A model generated the notes under the pieces. That model was not told the origin of the DNA. It did not search any database and was given only the letters and a program-made list of their open reading frames with translations. The translations under genes and the position numbers were made by a program. From Laburnicola sp. R22_1 (taxonomy: Eukaryota; Ascomycota; Dothideomycetes; Pleosporales; Didymosphaeriaceae), in assembly GCA_014281115.1 (NCBI GenBank), contig JACONQ010000003.1:4154001-4218000 (forward strand): a DNA stretch of 64,000 bases. Direction: 5' to 3'. How positions within the stretch are numbered: the first letter of the stretch is position 1; each line of letters starts with the position of its first letter. Of this stretch, positions 43,654 to 55,700 are shown one piece after another.

Positions 43654-45547
43654 CTACACGCCGCCATCCCCATCCCCCATCTCGACATACACCCTCAACT
43701 CCTTCTCCACCATAACACGATACACCTTTTGCAAATCCTCCCTGTCAAGAAACTCCTCTCCCAGCCTCGTAAACGCCATCATCATATATTCCTTACACCA
43801 AGGCAACCTAGTCAAGCCCTTAAAAAACGTCTCTTTGACTCTCTCATACGTCTCATCCACTCTGGCCTCTTCCTTCCTCTTCTTTCCGTCTTTCCTCGGC
43901 CTTTTGGCCGGCCGCTTCGCGCGCTCTTTGCGCGCCTGCTCGATTTCGAAGAGCACGTGTTGCTTCCATAATGCGGGGCAGTGCGCGCCGACGTCGTCTT
44001 CTGCTTTCTGGAAAAGCGCGCGGATAGAGTGTGTTGTTGAGTCCGTGACTTCACTTCTCAGTGTCTCGTAGTGGATGGCGAAGGTCCAGCCTACGATGCT
44101 ACGGTCTTTGTCGTTGGAGAGGATTCTTTGGTGCATGATGCTCCGAACACGGTCATCGATCGAGAAGCGTGCTTCGTTGGCGGCATACGCGGATAGAAGG
44201 ATGGTGTTGTTGGGAAAGGAGGCTATGAGGGGCTCTAAAGATTCGCGCAGAAGGGAGGGTTTGACCATAGGCGCGTGCCCAGCGTGGTAGGTCAGGAATT
44301 GTGCGATGTACTGGGCATGCAGCTCCGCCGCAGGACTCCGCATCATGTTATGGCTTGTGAACCACGTGGAAAGCTGTGCAGAAGCCGTTAGTACGCTTTC
44401 TGGTTTCTCCCCCCCCAGAAAGGTATGCAAGTAGGCCGGTGAGCGATGTGCTCATAACGGCTGAAAAGAACTCGCTGCTCAGCAAGGCATGCTCGCAAGT
44501 TTCGCTCAAAGCTCTTCGTGCACGGAGCAAAGCTGCCTGGTTTGGAACCTCGTCAGAATCAGTAGAGCCTTTTTCAATCTTGCCTGTAAGAGATACGATT
44601 CGCCAGCGTGCTTCTTTCATATTGTCCTGGCGTAGAGCCTCCTAGACCCAACTATAGAACAGCTGAAGGCTTCTAGGTGTTGAGTATGGGGTGTCTCCTT
44701 TCTGCAAAGAGAGGGCGGCGCTAAAGACTTGGTCTGCCTGCGCAGAGTTGTTCCAATGCGACTCCACAAGCCTATATACGTTATAGAGTTGTAAACTAGT
44801 AGGACGCGTTTTCAGTAGCTGCTTTGCCGTTTTGTAAGCTTCTGCTAGGAAGTATCTGGATTCGAGAGCGAGCAGATATTCCCCGATTGACTCTCTGATG
44901 CTCACATCGCCTGCGAGTAATTTGAGTGCGCGTCTTATAAAAGTGACCTTGATGCTGCTTAGTTTGGAGAAGCCTTGATTAAATAGAAGCTCTAGCGTTA
45001 TTTGGAACCTTCTAATCGGACAGCTCCTGTATGATAAGACCAGCTGGCGAAATCTAGTGCCGCTGACGCTATCTTGCGGAGTTCCGACAAACTCGGCTTG
45101 TAGAAATCAATTAAGGACATAGTTTACATTACCCGCATCGTTCCGCATAAGGGGAGGTAGACGGCAGAAACGGAGAAATGCTGATATCATAAGAGGTTTC
45201 GGACAAGTCCTGGGAAAGAGTTTCACACATTCCTCAATGTCCGAGAAAAGAACAGTATGAAATGGATCGTCGTCTCCAATTTCGTCCGTCGTACGACCTG
45301 GGTATTTTAGCTTGTTGATATGGTCTATCTCTCGGTCCCGAAAATCTGCGAGAAAGCCGTTCGAGGGCTGCGGTTCACCAAGCGGATAAGGGCCTGAGGG
45401 ATGCGGTATTCTCGATGCGTACAATTTGTGACATTCATCCCTGCATACGTACCTTATCGGCGAATCTGAATACTCTCCAGCGTGCATGGATGATGCGGTT
45501 CTCCTAGACATTTCCCCTACAGCCCTGGTGCTAGCTGCTCGTCTCTA
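43654..45547 (-). pseudogene. NRDE-2 family protein, broken and N-terminally truncated
   Basis: NRDE-2 is a conserved nuclear protein with HAT/TPR-like helical repeats, linked to nuclear RNAi and RNA surveillance. Family marks here are DDPFHTVLFSDIEE (near 45230-45270), a long helical middle part, LPWCKEYMMMAFTRLGEEF and VYRVMVEKELRV near the C-terminus (about 43690-43800). Three lesions are visible. TGA follows NYVLN (45107). TAG stands after FYSWV (44642). A frameshift lies in a run of eight G (44407-44414 on the plus strand, as C), where seven would restore the frame. The first 400-500 residues expected of the family are missing. The frame can be followed up to a stop just above 45547. A short run-length error in the assembly could explain the frameshift but not the two stops. 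Confidence 0.78.
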
Positions 45548-45620
45548 TGGGTCACATAAAGTGCGCGAGCTTCGTGTAGATGGAGAAATGCTTGGCTAAA
45601 CGAAAACTTCTTGATCACCA

Positions 45621-46453
45621 CCTATAAGGGTATTTTATCAGTCGCGATAGCAGTATTGACGTAGTAGTGGCCTATATTAGGCGAGGGTCGCTTTCGCTAT
45701 AAAGACGAGCTCTCTATAAATTGGGCGGGCGGGCGCCCATGCAAACGTATTTTTTGTATCGGCATAACGTCCATCCCTGCGTAGCGGGACACCCTGTGTG
45801 GCGGGACACTTTTTCATCCGGACCTTAGGCGTTAGGCTAGAAGGAAGTCATCTTAAGATAGTGGTACCGCCTTAGCATAACTTGTATCTAAATACAATTC
45901 TCTAGTGCTTTTTACTTCTTAAGTTTACTATCTGTACAGTTCTGCGGCTACAGGTTCTGTAGTGCCCATTGAGCCTTAAGCTTGGCCTGCAGACGTGGTG
46001 ACCGCCATCGCTTTCACCTATGTTGAACCAGTTCGCTGTCTCGTTCTGCTGCCAATAATGGTGAGGAAGCTGGTTAGAGCTTCCCTAGTGGACGCTCACT
46101 GAGGTATCTACTAAAGTATTTACTATATAAATAAATAAAAGTTTTTTTTAACGTGCATCCACGCGTAACGGAACAACCGCCGTAACGGGAAAAATCGTCG
46201 GTACTTTGACTTCGCAGCAACAGCGAGCTTGCGCATGTCGTGATTTTCGTGATACTGCCCCGTAATAATATATTTGGACGGCTTCTACGCCCCCGTAACT
46301 GAGCTAATGCGAAAAATACACTTGCGTAGACGCTTGCCCGCCCGATTCGCGAAGAGCCAGTTTTTATAGCGAAAACAAACCTCGTCCCTATAGGGCCGCC
46401 GCTGTACTTATACTACTATCGCAACTTATAAAGCACTTTTGTATAGGCCCCCC
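45621..46453. mobile_element. Putative non-autonomous inverted-repeat element
   Basis: The left 150-170 bp (from CCTATAAGGG) match the reverse complement of the right end (to GTATAGGCCCCCC) at roughly 70 per cent by eye. Shared blocks are GCGATAG.AGTAT, TTTCGCTATAAA, GGGCGGGC and a GTATTTTT run. A second block (AACGTCCATCCCTGCGTAGCGGG near 45766) recurs in direct orientation near 46151 (AACGTGCATCCACGCGTAACGG). There is no coding capacity, and no clear target duplication was found. It may be a MITE-like derivative or two overlapping repeats. Confidence 0.45.
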
Positions 46454-46603
46454 AGACGACAACTAAATTCGTCCACGTTGCCACTCGAAAACCGATGAGG
46501 TGATTATAAGGTATAATTGACTATCCTATCTGATATAATGCACCTGCTCTAGATGTCTGCGCAAGTCCTGCTCCTCGTACTTAGACTCGCATGATAGGTA
46601 AGG
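46454..46603. other. Short unique spacer
   Basis: 150 bp without gene or repeat. It ends in TAAGG (46599-46603), the left target duplication of B3. Confidence 0.5.
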
Positions 46604-46755
46604 TGTAAGGGATAAGTAGGGTAGCAATTAGGAATGAGAGACTGAGTTGATTGTAACAAGCTGAACAGAGAAACTGCTTAAGTAGCAGAATCGTAATCAG
46701 CAACTAGTCTACATCAGGTTGGTTGTATCATGTGATATCGTACTCCACACTAACA
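46604..46755 (-). repeat. 3' LTR of B3
   Basis: Reverse complement of the family-B LTR, 152 bp, and the least mutated copy in the window. The adjoining purine tract (reverse complement CACCTCCCAC, 46756-46765) is intact. Confidence 0.94.
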
Positions 46756-46902
46756 CACCTCCCACAGCACAAAGGTAGCGGAGTGCTGTAAAGTATAACA
46801 AAGCAAAATGAGTGAACAGAGGGCCTCCAGGGCACCTCCCTAGGAAGAACTCTATTAGGTAACGACAGATGTAACAAACTTATCCTCTAAACCAATAACT
46901 TG

Positions 46903-47490
46903 TTAGCGGATATCGGTCATTCCCAATTGCTGTAAGAATCGCTCGTGCTTGCTACTATTAGAGAGAGACTTTGTCAATCCATTAGCGGGCATATCAGCAG
47001 TTCCCATCCAGGTAACGTTAATGTTCCCAGCTTCAACTTGCTCGCGGATCCACATCTGATATACTTTGATATGTCTAAGCTTTGTGTCGAGCTTTTCTTC
47101 GTCCTTGTTGGCGATAGAGACTGTTTGCTGGTTATCACAGTACAACGTAGGTCGAACCTCTGGATTAAACCTAATAGCTTCAAAGGTGTTCATCCACCAG
47201 AATAACTCAGTGCCAGCAGTTGACAGGGCAAACAGTTCGGCCTTAGTAGTTAATTTGGTAATAGATCTCATGATTTTTGCCTTCTAATTAATGACTATAC
47301 CGTAGAGCTTAAACACATAGGCAAATAAGCTTTAAGCAGTATTAGGATTGTTAGCAAACGCGGTATTAGAGGCACCAAAAAACAACAACTCCTTAGCTTC
47401 CTTATTGTTAATTTGACTAATGTAGTTAGCGTTCTTAGAGCGTGCTGTTGTTACTCTAATTGCCTAGAATTGGAAGTCGTATAAGTATTG
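46903..47490 (-). pseudogene. B3 polyprotein, RNase H end (largely undamaged)
   Basis: The RNase H segment is open for 122 codons (47271-46903), with every Trp intact (FWWMNTFEAIRF, VTWMGTADMPANGLTKSL, RFLQQLGMTDIR). It shows what the other seven damaged RNase H and LTR regions looked like. Upstream of 47281 RIP-type stops begin (INWK reads IN-stop-K). The gene is cut at 47490 by B4 and resumes at 52762. Confidence 0.9.
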
Positions 47491-47642
47491 TGTTAGTGTG
47501 GAGTACGATATCACATAATACTACTAACCTGATGTAGACTAGTTGCTAATCACGATTCTGCTACTTAAGCAGTTTCTCTGTTCAGCTTGTTACAATCAAC
47601 TCAGTCTCTTATTCCTAATTGCTACCCTACTTATCCCTTATA
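47491..47642 (+). repeat. 5' LTR of B4
   Basis: 152 bp, TGTTAGTGTGGAGTACGATATC through CCCTTATA; close to the inferred family consensus. Confidence 0.94.
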
Positions 47643-47657
47643 GTTATGAGCCCGGCC
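47643..47657 (+). other. Primer-binding site of B4
   Basis: GTTATGAGCCCGGCC starts at the base after the LTR and pairs with the anticodon stem-loop of initiator tRNA-Met. It is the undamaged version of the site in B1 and B2. Confidence 0.78.
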
Positions 47658-47750
47658 TATGCTTAATTCGACTGCAGTTCACACTCTACTTACTTACTAT
47701 ACACACGCGCTTTCTACGATAGAGATTAACTTGACGAGCTCTAGTTTGCT

Positions 47751-50700
47751 ATAATAAGCAACAAAGAGGACGAGCTGATTATTAAGGAGATAATTATTCT
47801 TAACAAGCTAAGCAATTAGTTAAAGTAGATCTTTTTGCAAAAGAGGACCGCTAAGGCATATAAGATCTGGGACTATTGTAATCTAGATTTAACAGTAGAC
47901 ACTATTAAGAAAATCTATAATAAGAAACCTAAGGAGCGACTACTACACTTATTTAAAAAGGACAACACACCTAATAAAGCTTTAAGTATTGTCTAGGGCG
48001 ATAATGATATTAAACCAGACGAACTCACGAAATCTAAACAAGAGGACTACACCTTCTGGCATGGGTTCTACGCAACAAAGCTGGCAGCCTAGCAGAAGAA
48101 GGAGAACGCTCTTAACAACCTAACACAGGAGATTGTAAGGATAATCGCTAGTAGGCATATCCTAGTTATTAAGGATGCTAAAACACCCTATAAACAACTT
48201 ATGCAACTTAAGAAGATATTCTATATGTTAGTAGCAGAACGCAAGTATGAGTTGCTCGAGCAGTACGACAAGATCAAGAAGGTTCCGCAACGATAGAAGA
48301 TAGATGCTTGGTATAAGAGCTACATTACTATCCTTCGCGATATAATTAAACTAAAACTACCTAAAGTCTAGGACTATTGGGCACAGCAGGACTTTCTTTA
48401 AGCAATTAGGGGAATTGATAAGTCCTTTGTCACGCACGAAATTTAGGAGATTACGCGAGCTGAGATAAACAGAACCCTATATATAGATCCTGTTGCACTA
48501 GTGGAGAACTATTAACAGTTCCAATGCACCTTGAACCCTATAGCGTTAGCACTTGGAACATACGCTGTTTTAGGACGCCCTAGTCTAAACACTAATAGTA
48601 ATACTCAGAAACGTACAGTTACGTGCATTTGCGGGGAATAGTACCTATTTAAACAGTGCTCCTATGTGGTGCCTTCTTTCCAACCCGCTGGATGGAGGCC
48701 CGACCCAGTTGTCTTAGCTAAGTTTAACAGAGTTAGGAAACTAGGCAAAGGCAACCCTTTAAGCGCAGCTCTATTTAGAGCTAAGAAGAAAGCTAGTAAA
48801 AAGGCAGCTGCTGCTAACAAGAATAATTTCTTAATAGACACTAGTCACCCTCTATTAAATGCTTAAAACTTAACAGGAGCAGTTATACACTGGTAAGACA
48901 GCCAGAACGCAGCTTAGGTTGTTACTCCACTTAGTACAGCTGCTGTTTAACAGCCTCCACCACTATTAATTAATAAGTGGATACTAGATCCTGGCTCCAA
49001 TCTACATATTATAAACCATTAGCCAAAGACTTAGGAGAAGATCCGAGATAGACACCTAGATAATATCCTACTAGCTGGCACGCAAGCCCTGCAGATACAT
49101 AAGTGGGGAAATGTTAAGCTGTTTATTAATACTCTAACTAGCGAATATTAAGTAACTATAACATAGGTAGCACTTATTCCCACATTCTTTATATTAGTAG
49201 TGTCACTTTCACGCTGTTAATTAGTTAGTATTGAGTTCGACTTAGGACGTAGCTGTCTCTATCTAAGAAGCGCTTTAATGGACATATTCTGCACACTTAA
49301 TAAGTAGGGTGGCTATTGGGTTATAGACTCTAATAAGGCAACACGTCCGAACGCATTAGAGTTGTACACATTCGCGATTTAATTAAAGTTAGCTAAGCCA
49401 AGCTATATAGAGCGCAAGCCTCTACAAGTCACCCCTATAGAAGCTTATTAGATGCTAGCTTATGCAGGACGACGCGCGGTTAAACACCTAGAGTAGGTAG
49501 TAGATAGTATTAAGCTCATTACTAGCCCTTAAGCTCCACAATGGAGGGAATGTGAAAAGTGCATTAACTCTAAGCTTTCTAAGATTATTAGTTAACGCCC
49601 TTAACGCGAGCCTGCGACACGCCCCTTTAAACGTATTAGCATTGACCTTGTACAACTCAGAAAGACGGGTGAAGCTTGCTATAATAGGGATAAGTGGCTC
49701 TTATACGCTGTGTGTTAACATAGCAGATACTATTTAGGGAAGACTCTTTGTGATAAGAAGAAGGAGACTCTAACACGCTTAGTTTAATAGATACTGGCGC
49801 TTATATAGACCTAGTTTAACGCGATTGTTGTATATATTTGCTGTAACAACGAAAAAGGTTATGCTAATCTCTAGGAGGTCTTTTAAGACCTGGGTATTAT
49901 AGCTAAGCGACGTGCTGTTAGTGCAGAAGAGATGACTAGCCTGTCTAAGAAGGCTGGTAACCTTATTATTACTATAGTAAGAGCTTTGCGAATTAAAGCA
50001 AATTTGCCTAAGGAACTGGCTAACGAGTTATGCCTAACAGCTATTTACATCCTTAATTAATTGCCAATAGAGGTTCTTAACTAGAAGACGCCCTACGAAT
50101 ATGTACGTAAGGTGAAGCTGTCTCTTGCACATATAGACGTTATTGGTGCCAAAGCCCTATTCCGTAATACTAAGGTGGCCAAAGGTGACAAGCTTGAGTT
50201 AAGGTCGATTACTAGATGGCTAGTTGGATATAAAGGAACGAATATCTTCTGTGTATAGGTTCCTAGGGCTGATAGTGTTGTTCGAACACGTGATATTGTC
50301 TTTGTACGAGACCAACGCTACTCGGCTCTATAACTTAAGCCTATAACAGAGGAGATACGACGCGTAGTTAGAGTTCTTAATATTAATTTATTGGACAAGG
50401 AGGAAGATCCCGTTATTAAGTAGATCTATTGTGATATAACACATCGTTAACATACAGTTAAGGATAATGTTAAGGATTAAGAAGAAGAGGCTACTAGGCT
50501 AGATAATGCCGAAGAGTAGATTTAATAGGAGGCCTATGAAGGATTACTCACACCCCGAGAGACACTAGTACCTAGCACTTATAATTATTCTTAACTAAAA
50601 GGCTGAAGAGAGATTGCTTTTGGAGATACTGCGCCAAACCGCTATTAGAATAACGCTCTAAGACGGACAAACCCTAATATTGCTGCAGACAATATCGTTC

Positions 50701-52457
50701 TAGGGTCCTGTTATTGGGGAGGTAGTAGAGGAGACGATACGCCTAGGGACTATTTTAGTACGCACGCTTCTTTATACTGGCAAATGTTTGCTATGGCAAT
50801 TGTGCAACTGCCCCTAAATAAAGAATTAAAGGTTCACTGTGATTAACTGCCGCCACCACTAAAGAACTGGGCTGAGGTCAAATCCCGCCCTAATGCTAAT
50901 AAGTGGTTTGCTGCTATAGACAAGGAGATTAAGAAGCAGCTTTACAAAGGTGTATTTAAGAAGGTGAAAGATAATATAAAGGAGTACCTAGATGCTGAGA
51001 CCCTACCACTAATGTGGGTTTTCACGTATAAGTTCGATGCTAATAGCTACTTAACTAGCTACAAAGCTCGACTAGTTGTGAGAGGAGATTTGCAGACGAC
51101 TTGGGATGATACCTACGCAGCTACCCTTGCGGCTCGAACGCTCCGCTTCCTTATCGCTATTATGTGCGCCTTTGGACTCCTTGCCTACTAGTACAACGTT
51201 AAGAATGCTTTCCTTAACGCGTACCTAGCCTAACTCTGTTACGTCTGGACTCCAGATGGGTTCCAAGACAGACTAGGCAATATGATGCGACTACGCCAAG
51301 CACTATATAGGCTTAAGGATGCCCTAGCGCTGTGGCACAAACACCTAAAGAAGACCCTTGTTAATATAGGCTTCACTTAAGTCAAGGGTATCCCTTGCCT
51401 ATTTACTAATGGCAAGCTAATACTATTCTATTACGTAGATAATATCGTCGTCCTTTTTCGCAAAGGCGATTAACAATATTATTAACAGTTTTAACGCGAG
51501 TTCACGAAACGATATAAGACATAAAGCTTAGGAGAACTACGCTGGTTCCTAGGGATACGCATTATTAGAGACTATGCGAAAGGCAAGGTCTGGATAATCC
51601 AAGACTCCTATATCGCAAAAGTCTGCCACGACCACAATCTCCTTTAGGGTAGCCGACACCCTAAGGTCCCTCTGCGCGAGTCTTATCTCCCCCTAAGTAC
51701 AGATGAACCTAACGCGGAGCGCACCCGCCTATATTAGATTCTAGTTGGATGCCTTGGCTTTATCTCATATTTCACCCAGCCTAACGTGGCAAAAGCGCAC
51801 TTGATACTTGCCCGCTATCTAAATAATTCAAGCTAAAAGCATCTTGCTACTGTTAAGTCTATATGGCAATACTTATACAACTTCTAATTCTAGGCAATTA
51901 GAGCAACAATAACAGCACGCTCTAAGAACGCCAACTATATTAGTTAAATTAACAATAAGAAAGCTAAGGAGTTGTTATTCTTTAGTGCCTCTAATGCCGC
52001 GTTTGCTAACAATCCTAATACTGCTTAAAGCTTATTCGCCTATGTGTTTAAGCTCTACGGTATAGTCATTAATTAGAAGGCAAAAATCATAAGATCTGTT
52101 ACCAAATTAACTACTAAGGCCGAACTGTTTGCTCTGTTAACTGCTGGCACTGAGTTATCCTAGTAGATAAACACCTTTAAAGCTATTAGGTTTAATTTAG
52201 AGGTTCGACCTATGTTGTACTATAATAACTAGCAAACAGTCTCTATTGCTAATAAGGACGAAGAAAAGCTCGACACGAAGCTTAGACATATTAAAGTATA
52301 TTAGATGTGGATCCGCGAGCAAGTTGAAGCCAGGAATATTAATGTTACCTAGATGGGAACTGCTAATATGCCCGCTAATAAATTAATAAAGTCTCTCTCT
52401 AATAGTAGTAAGCACAAGCAATTCTTGCAGCAATTAGGAATAACTAATATCCGCTAA
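47751..52457 (+). pseudogene. Copia B4 Gag-Pol polyprotein, RIP-inactivated
   Basis: One 4707-bp frame, identical in length to B1. The order is Gag; zinc knuckle C-I-C-G..H..C near 48628; protease ILDPGSNLH near 48975; integrase with a partial H2C2 (CEKC near 49553) and core RISIDLVQL near 49630; and the reverse transcriptase, open at 50964-51191 (MWVFTYKFDANSY, ARLVVRGDLQTTWDD). The catalytic YVDN is near 51432, and RNase H ends at TAA 52457. Stops occur at Trp, Gln and Arg codons. Of the four family-B copies it is among the less mutated in the first third. Confidence 0.9.
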
Positions 52458-52604
52458 TAAGTTATTAGTTTAGAGGATAAGTTTGTTACATCTATTGTTA
52501 CCTAATAGAGTTCTTCCTAGGGAGGTGCCCTAGAGGCCCTCTGTTCACTTATTTTGCTTTGTTATACTTTACAGCACTTTGCTACCTTTATGCTATGGGA
52601 GGTG

Positions 52605-52756
52605 TGTTAGTGTAAAGTACGATATCACATAATACCACTAACCTAATATAGACTAGTTGCTAATTACAATTCTGCTACTTAAGCAGTTTCTCTATTTAGC
52701 TTGTTACAATCAACTTAGTCTCTTATTCCTAATTGCTACCCTACTTATCCCTTACA
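52605..52756 (+). repeat. 3' LTR of B4
   Basis: 152 bp, preceded by TGGGAGGTG (purine tract) and followed by TATTA. Confidence 0.94.
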
Positions 52757-52761
52757 TATTA

Positions 52762-55700
52762 CCACATAGACTTAATAGTAGCAAGATGCTTTTGGCTTGG
52801 ATTATTTAGATAGCAGGCAAGTATTAAGTGCGCTTTTGCCATATTAGGCCGGGTAAAATATAAGATAAAGCCAAGGCATCTAACTAGGATCTAATATAGG
52901 CGGGTGCGCTCCGTGTTAGGTTTATCTATACTTAGGGGGAGATAAGACTCGCGCAGAGGGACCTTAGGGTGTTAGCTGCCCTAAAGGAGATTGTGGTTGT
53001 GGCAGACTTTTGCGATATAGGAGTCTTGGATTATCCAGACCTTGCCTTTTGCATAGTCTCTAATAATGCGTATCCCTAGGAACTAGTGTAGTTCTCCTAA
53101 GCTTCGTGTCTTATATTGTTTTGTGAACTCGCGTTAAAACTATTAATAATATTATTAATCGCCTTTGCGGAAAAGGACAACGATATTATCTATATAATAG
53201 AATAGTATTAGCTTGCTATTAGTAAATAGGCAAGGAATACCCTTAACTTAAGTAAAGCCCATATTAATAAGGGTCTTCTTTAGGTGTTTGTGCCACAGCG
53301 CTAGGGCATTCTTAAGCCTATACAGTGCTTGGCGTAGTTGCATTATATTGCCTAGTCTGTCTTAGAACCCATCTGGAGTCTAGATGTAACAGAGTTGGGC
53401 TAGGTACGCGTTGAGGAAAGCATTCTTAACGTCGTACTAGTAGGCAAGGAGTCCAAAGGCGCACATAATAGCGATAAGGAAGCGGAGCGTTCGAGCCGCA
53501 AGGGTAGCTGCGTAGGTATCATCCCAAGTCGTCTGCAAATCTCCTCTTACAACTAGTCGAGCTTTGTAGCTAGTTAAGTAGCTATTAGTATCGAACTTAT
53601 ACGTGAAAACCTATATTAGCGGCAGGGTCTTAGCATCTAGGTGCTTCTTCACATTATCTTTCACCTTCTTAAATACACCTTTGTAAAGCTGCTTCTTAAT
53701 TTCCTTATCCGCAGTAGCAAACCACTTATTAGCATTAGGGCGGGATTTGACCTCAGCCCAGTTCTTTGGTGGCGGCGGCAGTTAATTACGATGAATCTTT
53801 AACTCTTTATTTAGGGGCAGTTGCATAATTGCTATAGCAAACGTTTGCTAGTACAGAGAAGCATGCGTACTAAAATGGTCCCTAGGCGTATCGTCTCCTC
53901 TACTACCTCCCCAATAATAGGACCCTAGAACGATATTGTCTACAGCAATATTAGGGTTTATCTGTCTTAGAGCGTTATTCTAATAGCAATTTGGCGCAGT
54001 ATCTCTAGAAGCAATCTCTCTTCAGCCTTTTAGTTAAGAACAATTATAAGTGCTAGGTACTAGTGTCTCTTAGGGTGTAAGTAATCCTTTATAGGCCTCT
54101 TGTTAAATCTGCTCTTTAGCATTATCTGGCCTAGTAGCCTCTTCTTCTTAATCCTTAATATTATTCTTAACTATATGTTAACAATGTGTTATATCACAAT
54201 AGATCTGCTTAATAATAGGATCTTCCTCCTTATCTAATAAATTAATATTAAGGACTCTAACTATGCGTCGTATCTCCTCCGTTATAGGCTTAAGTTGTAG
54301 AGCTAAGTAGCGTTAGTCTTGTACGAAGACAACATCACGTGTTCGAACAACACTATTAGCCCCAGGAATCTATACATAGAAGATATTCGTTCCTTTGTAT
54401 CTAACTAGCCATTTAGTAATCGACCTTAACTCGAGCTTATTACCTTTAGCCACCTTAGTATTATAGAATAGGGCTTTAGCACTAATAACGTCTATGTGTG
54501 TAAGAGACGGCTTCACCTTGCGTATATATTCGTAGGGCGTCTTCTAGTTAAGAACCTCTATTAACAATTAATTAAGGATGTAAATAGCTGTTAGGCATAA
54601 CTTATTAGCCAGTTCCTTAGGCAAATTTGCTTTAATCCGCAAAGCTCTTGCTGTAGTGATAATAAGGTTACTAGCCTTCTTAGGTAGGCTAGTTATCTCT
54701 TCTGCACTAACAGCACGTTGCTTAGCTATAATACCTAGGTCTTAAAAGACCTCCTAGAGATTAGCATAACCCTTTTTATTGTCATAGCGAACATATACAA
54801 CAATCGCGTTAAACTAGGTCTATATAAGCGCTAGTATCTGTTAAACTAAGCGCGTTAGAGTCTCCTTCTTTTTATTACAAAGAGTCTTCCCTAAATAGTA
54901 TCTACTATGTTAACACACAGCGTATAAGAGCCACTTATCTCTATTATAGTAAGCTTTACCTATCTTCCTAAGTTATACAAGGTTAATGCCGATACGTTCA
55001 AAGGGGCGTGTCGCAGGCTCGCGTTAAGGGCGTTGACTAATAATCTTAGAAAGCTTAGAGTTAATGCACTTTTTATATCCCCTCTATTATGGAGCTTAGG
55101 GGCTAGTAATAAGCTTAATACTATTCACTGCCTACTCTAGGTGTTTAACCGCGCGTCGTCCTATATAAGCTAGCATCTAATAAGCTTCTATAGGGGTAAC
55201 TTATAGAGGCTTGCGCTCTATATAGCTTAGCTTGGCTAACTTTAATTAAATCGCGAATGTGTATAACTCTAATGCGTTCGGACGTGTTGCCTTGTTAGAG
55301 TCTATAACCTAATGGCCACCCTGCTTATTAAGTGTGCAGAATATATCCATTAAAGCGCTCCTTAGATAGAGATAGCTACGTCCTAAGTCGAACTTAATAC
55401 CAACTGCTTAATAGCGTGAGAGTGACACTACTAATATAAAGAACGTGGGAATAAGTGCTACCTATATTATAGTCACTTAACGTTTGCTAGTTAGAGTATT
55501 AACAAACAGCTTAATATTTCCCCACTTATATATCTGCAGAACTTACGTGCCGGCTAGTAGGATATTATCTAGGTGTCTATCTCGGATCTTCTCCTAAGTC
55601 TTTGGCCGATAGTTTGTAACATATAGATTAGAGCCAGAATCTAGTATCCACTTATTAATTAATAGTGGTGGAGGCTGTTAAATAGCAGCTATACTAAGTA

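Larger units (their letters stand above)
47491..52756 (+). mobile_element. Copia retrotransposon B4, nested in B3 (opposite strand)
   Basis: 5266 bp with 152-bp LTRs at 47491-47642 and 52605-52756. The flanks are TATTG (47486-47490) and TATTA (52757-52761), one 5-bp target with a G-to-A change. When B4 is removed the B3 sequence reads through without loss. The primer site GTTATGAGCCCGGCC (47643-47657) is unmutated. Confidence 0.95.
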
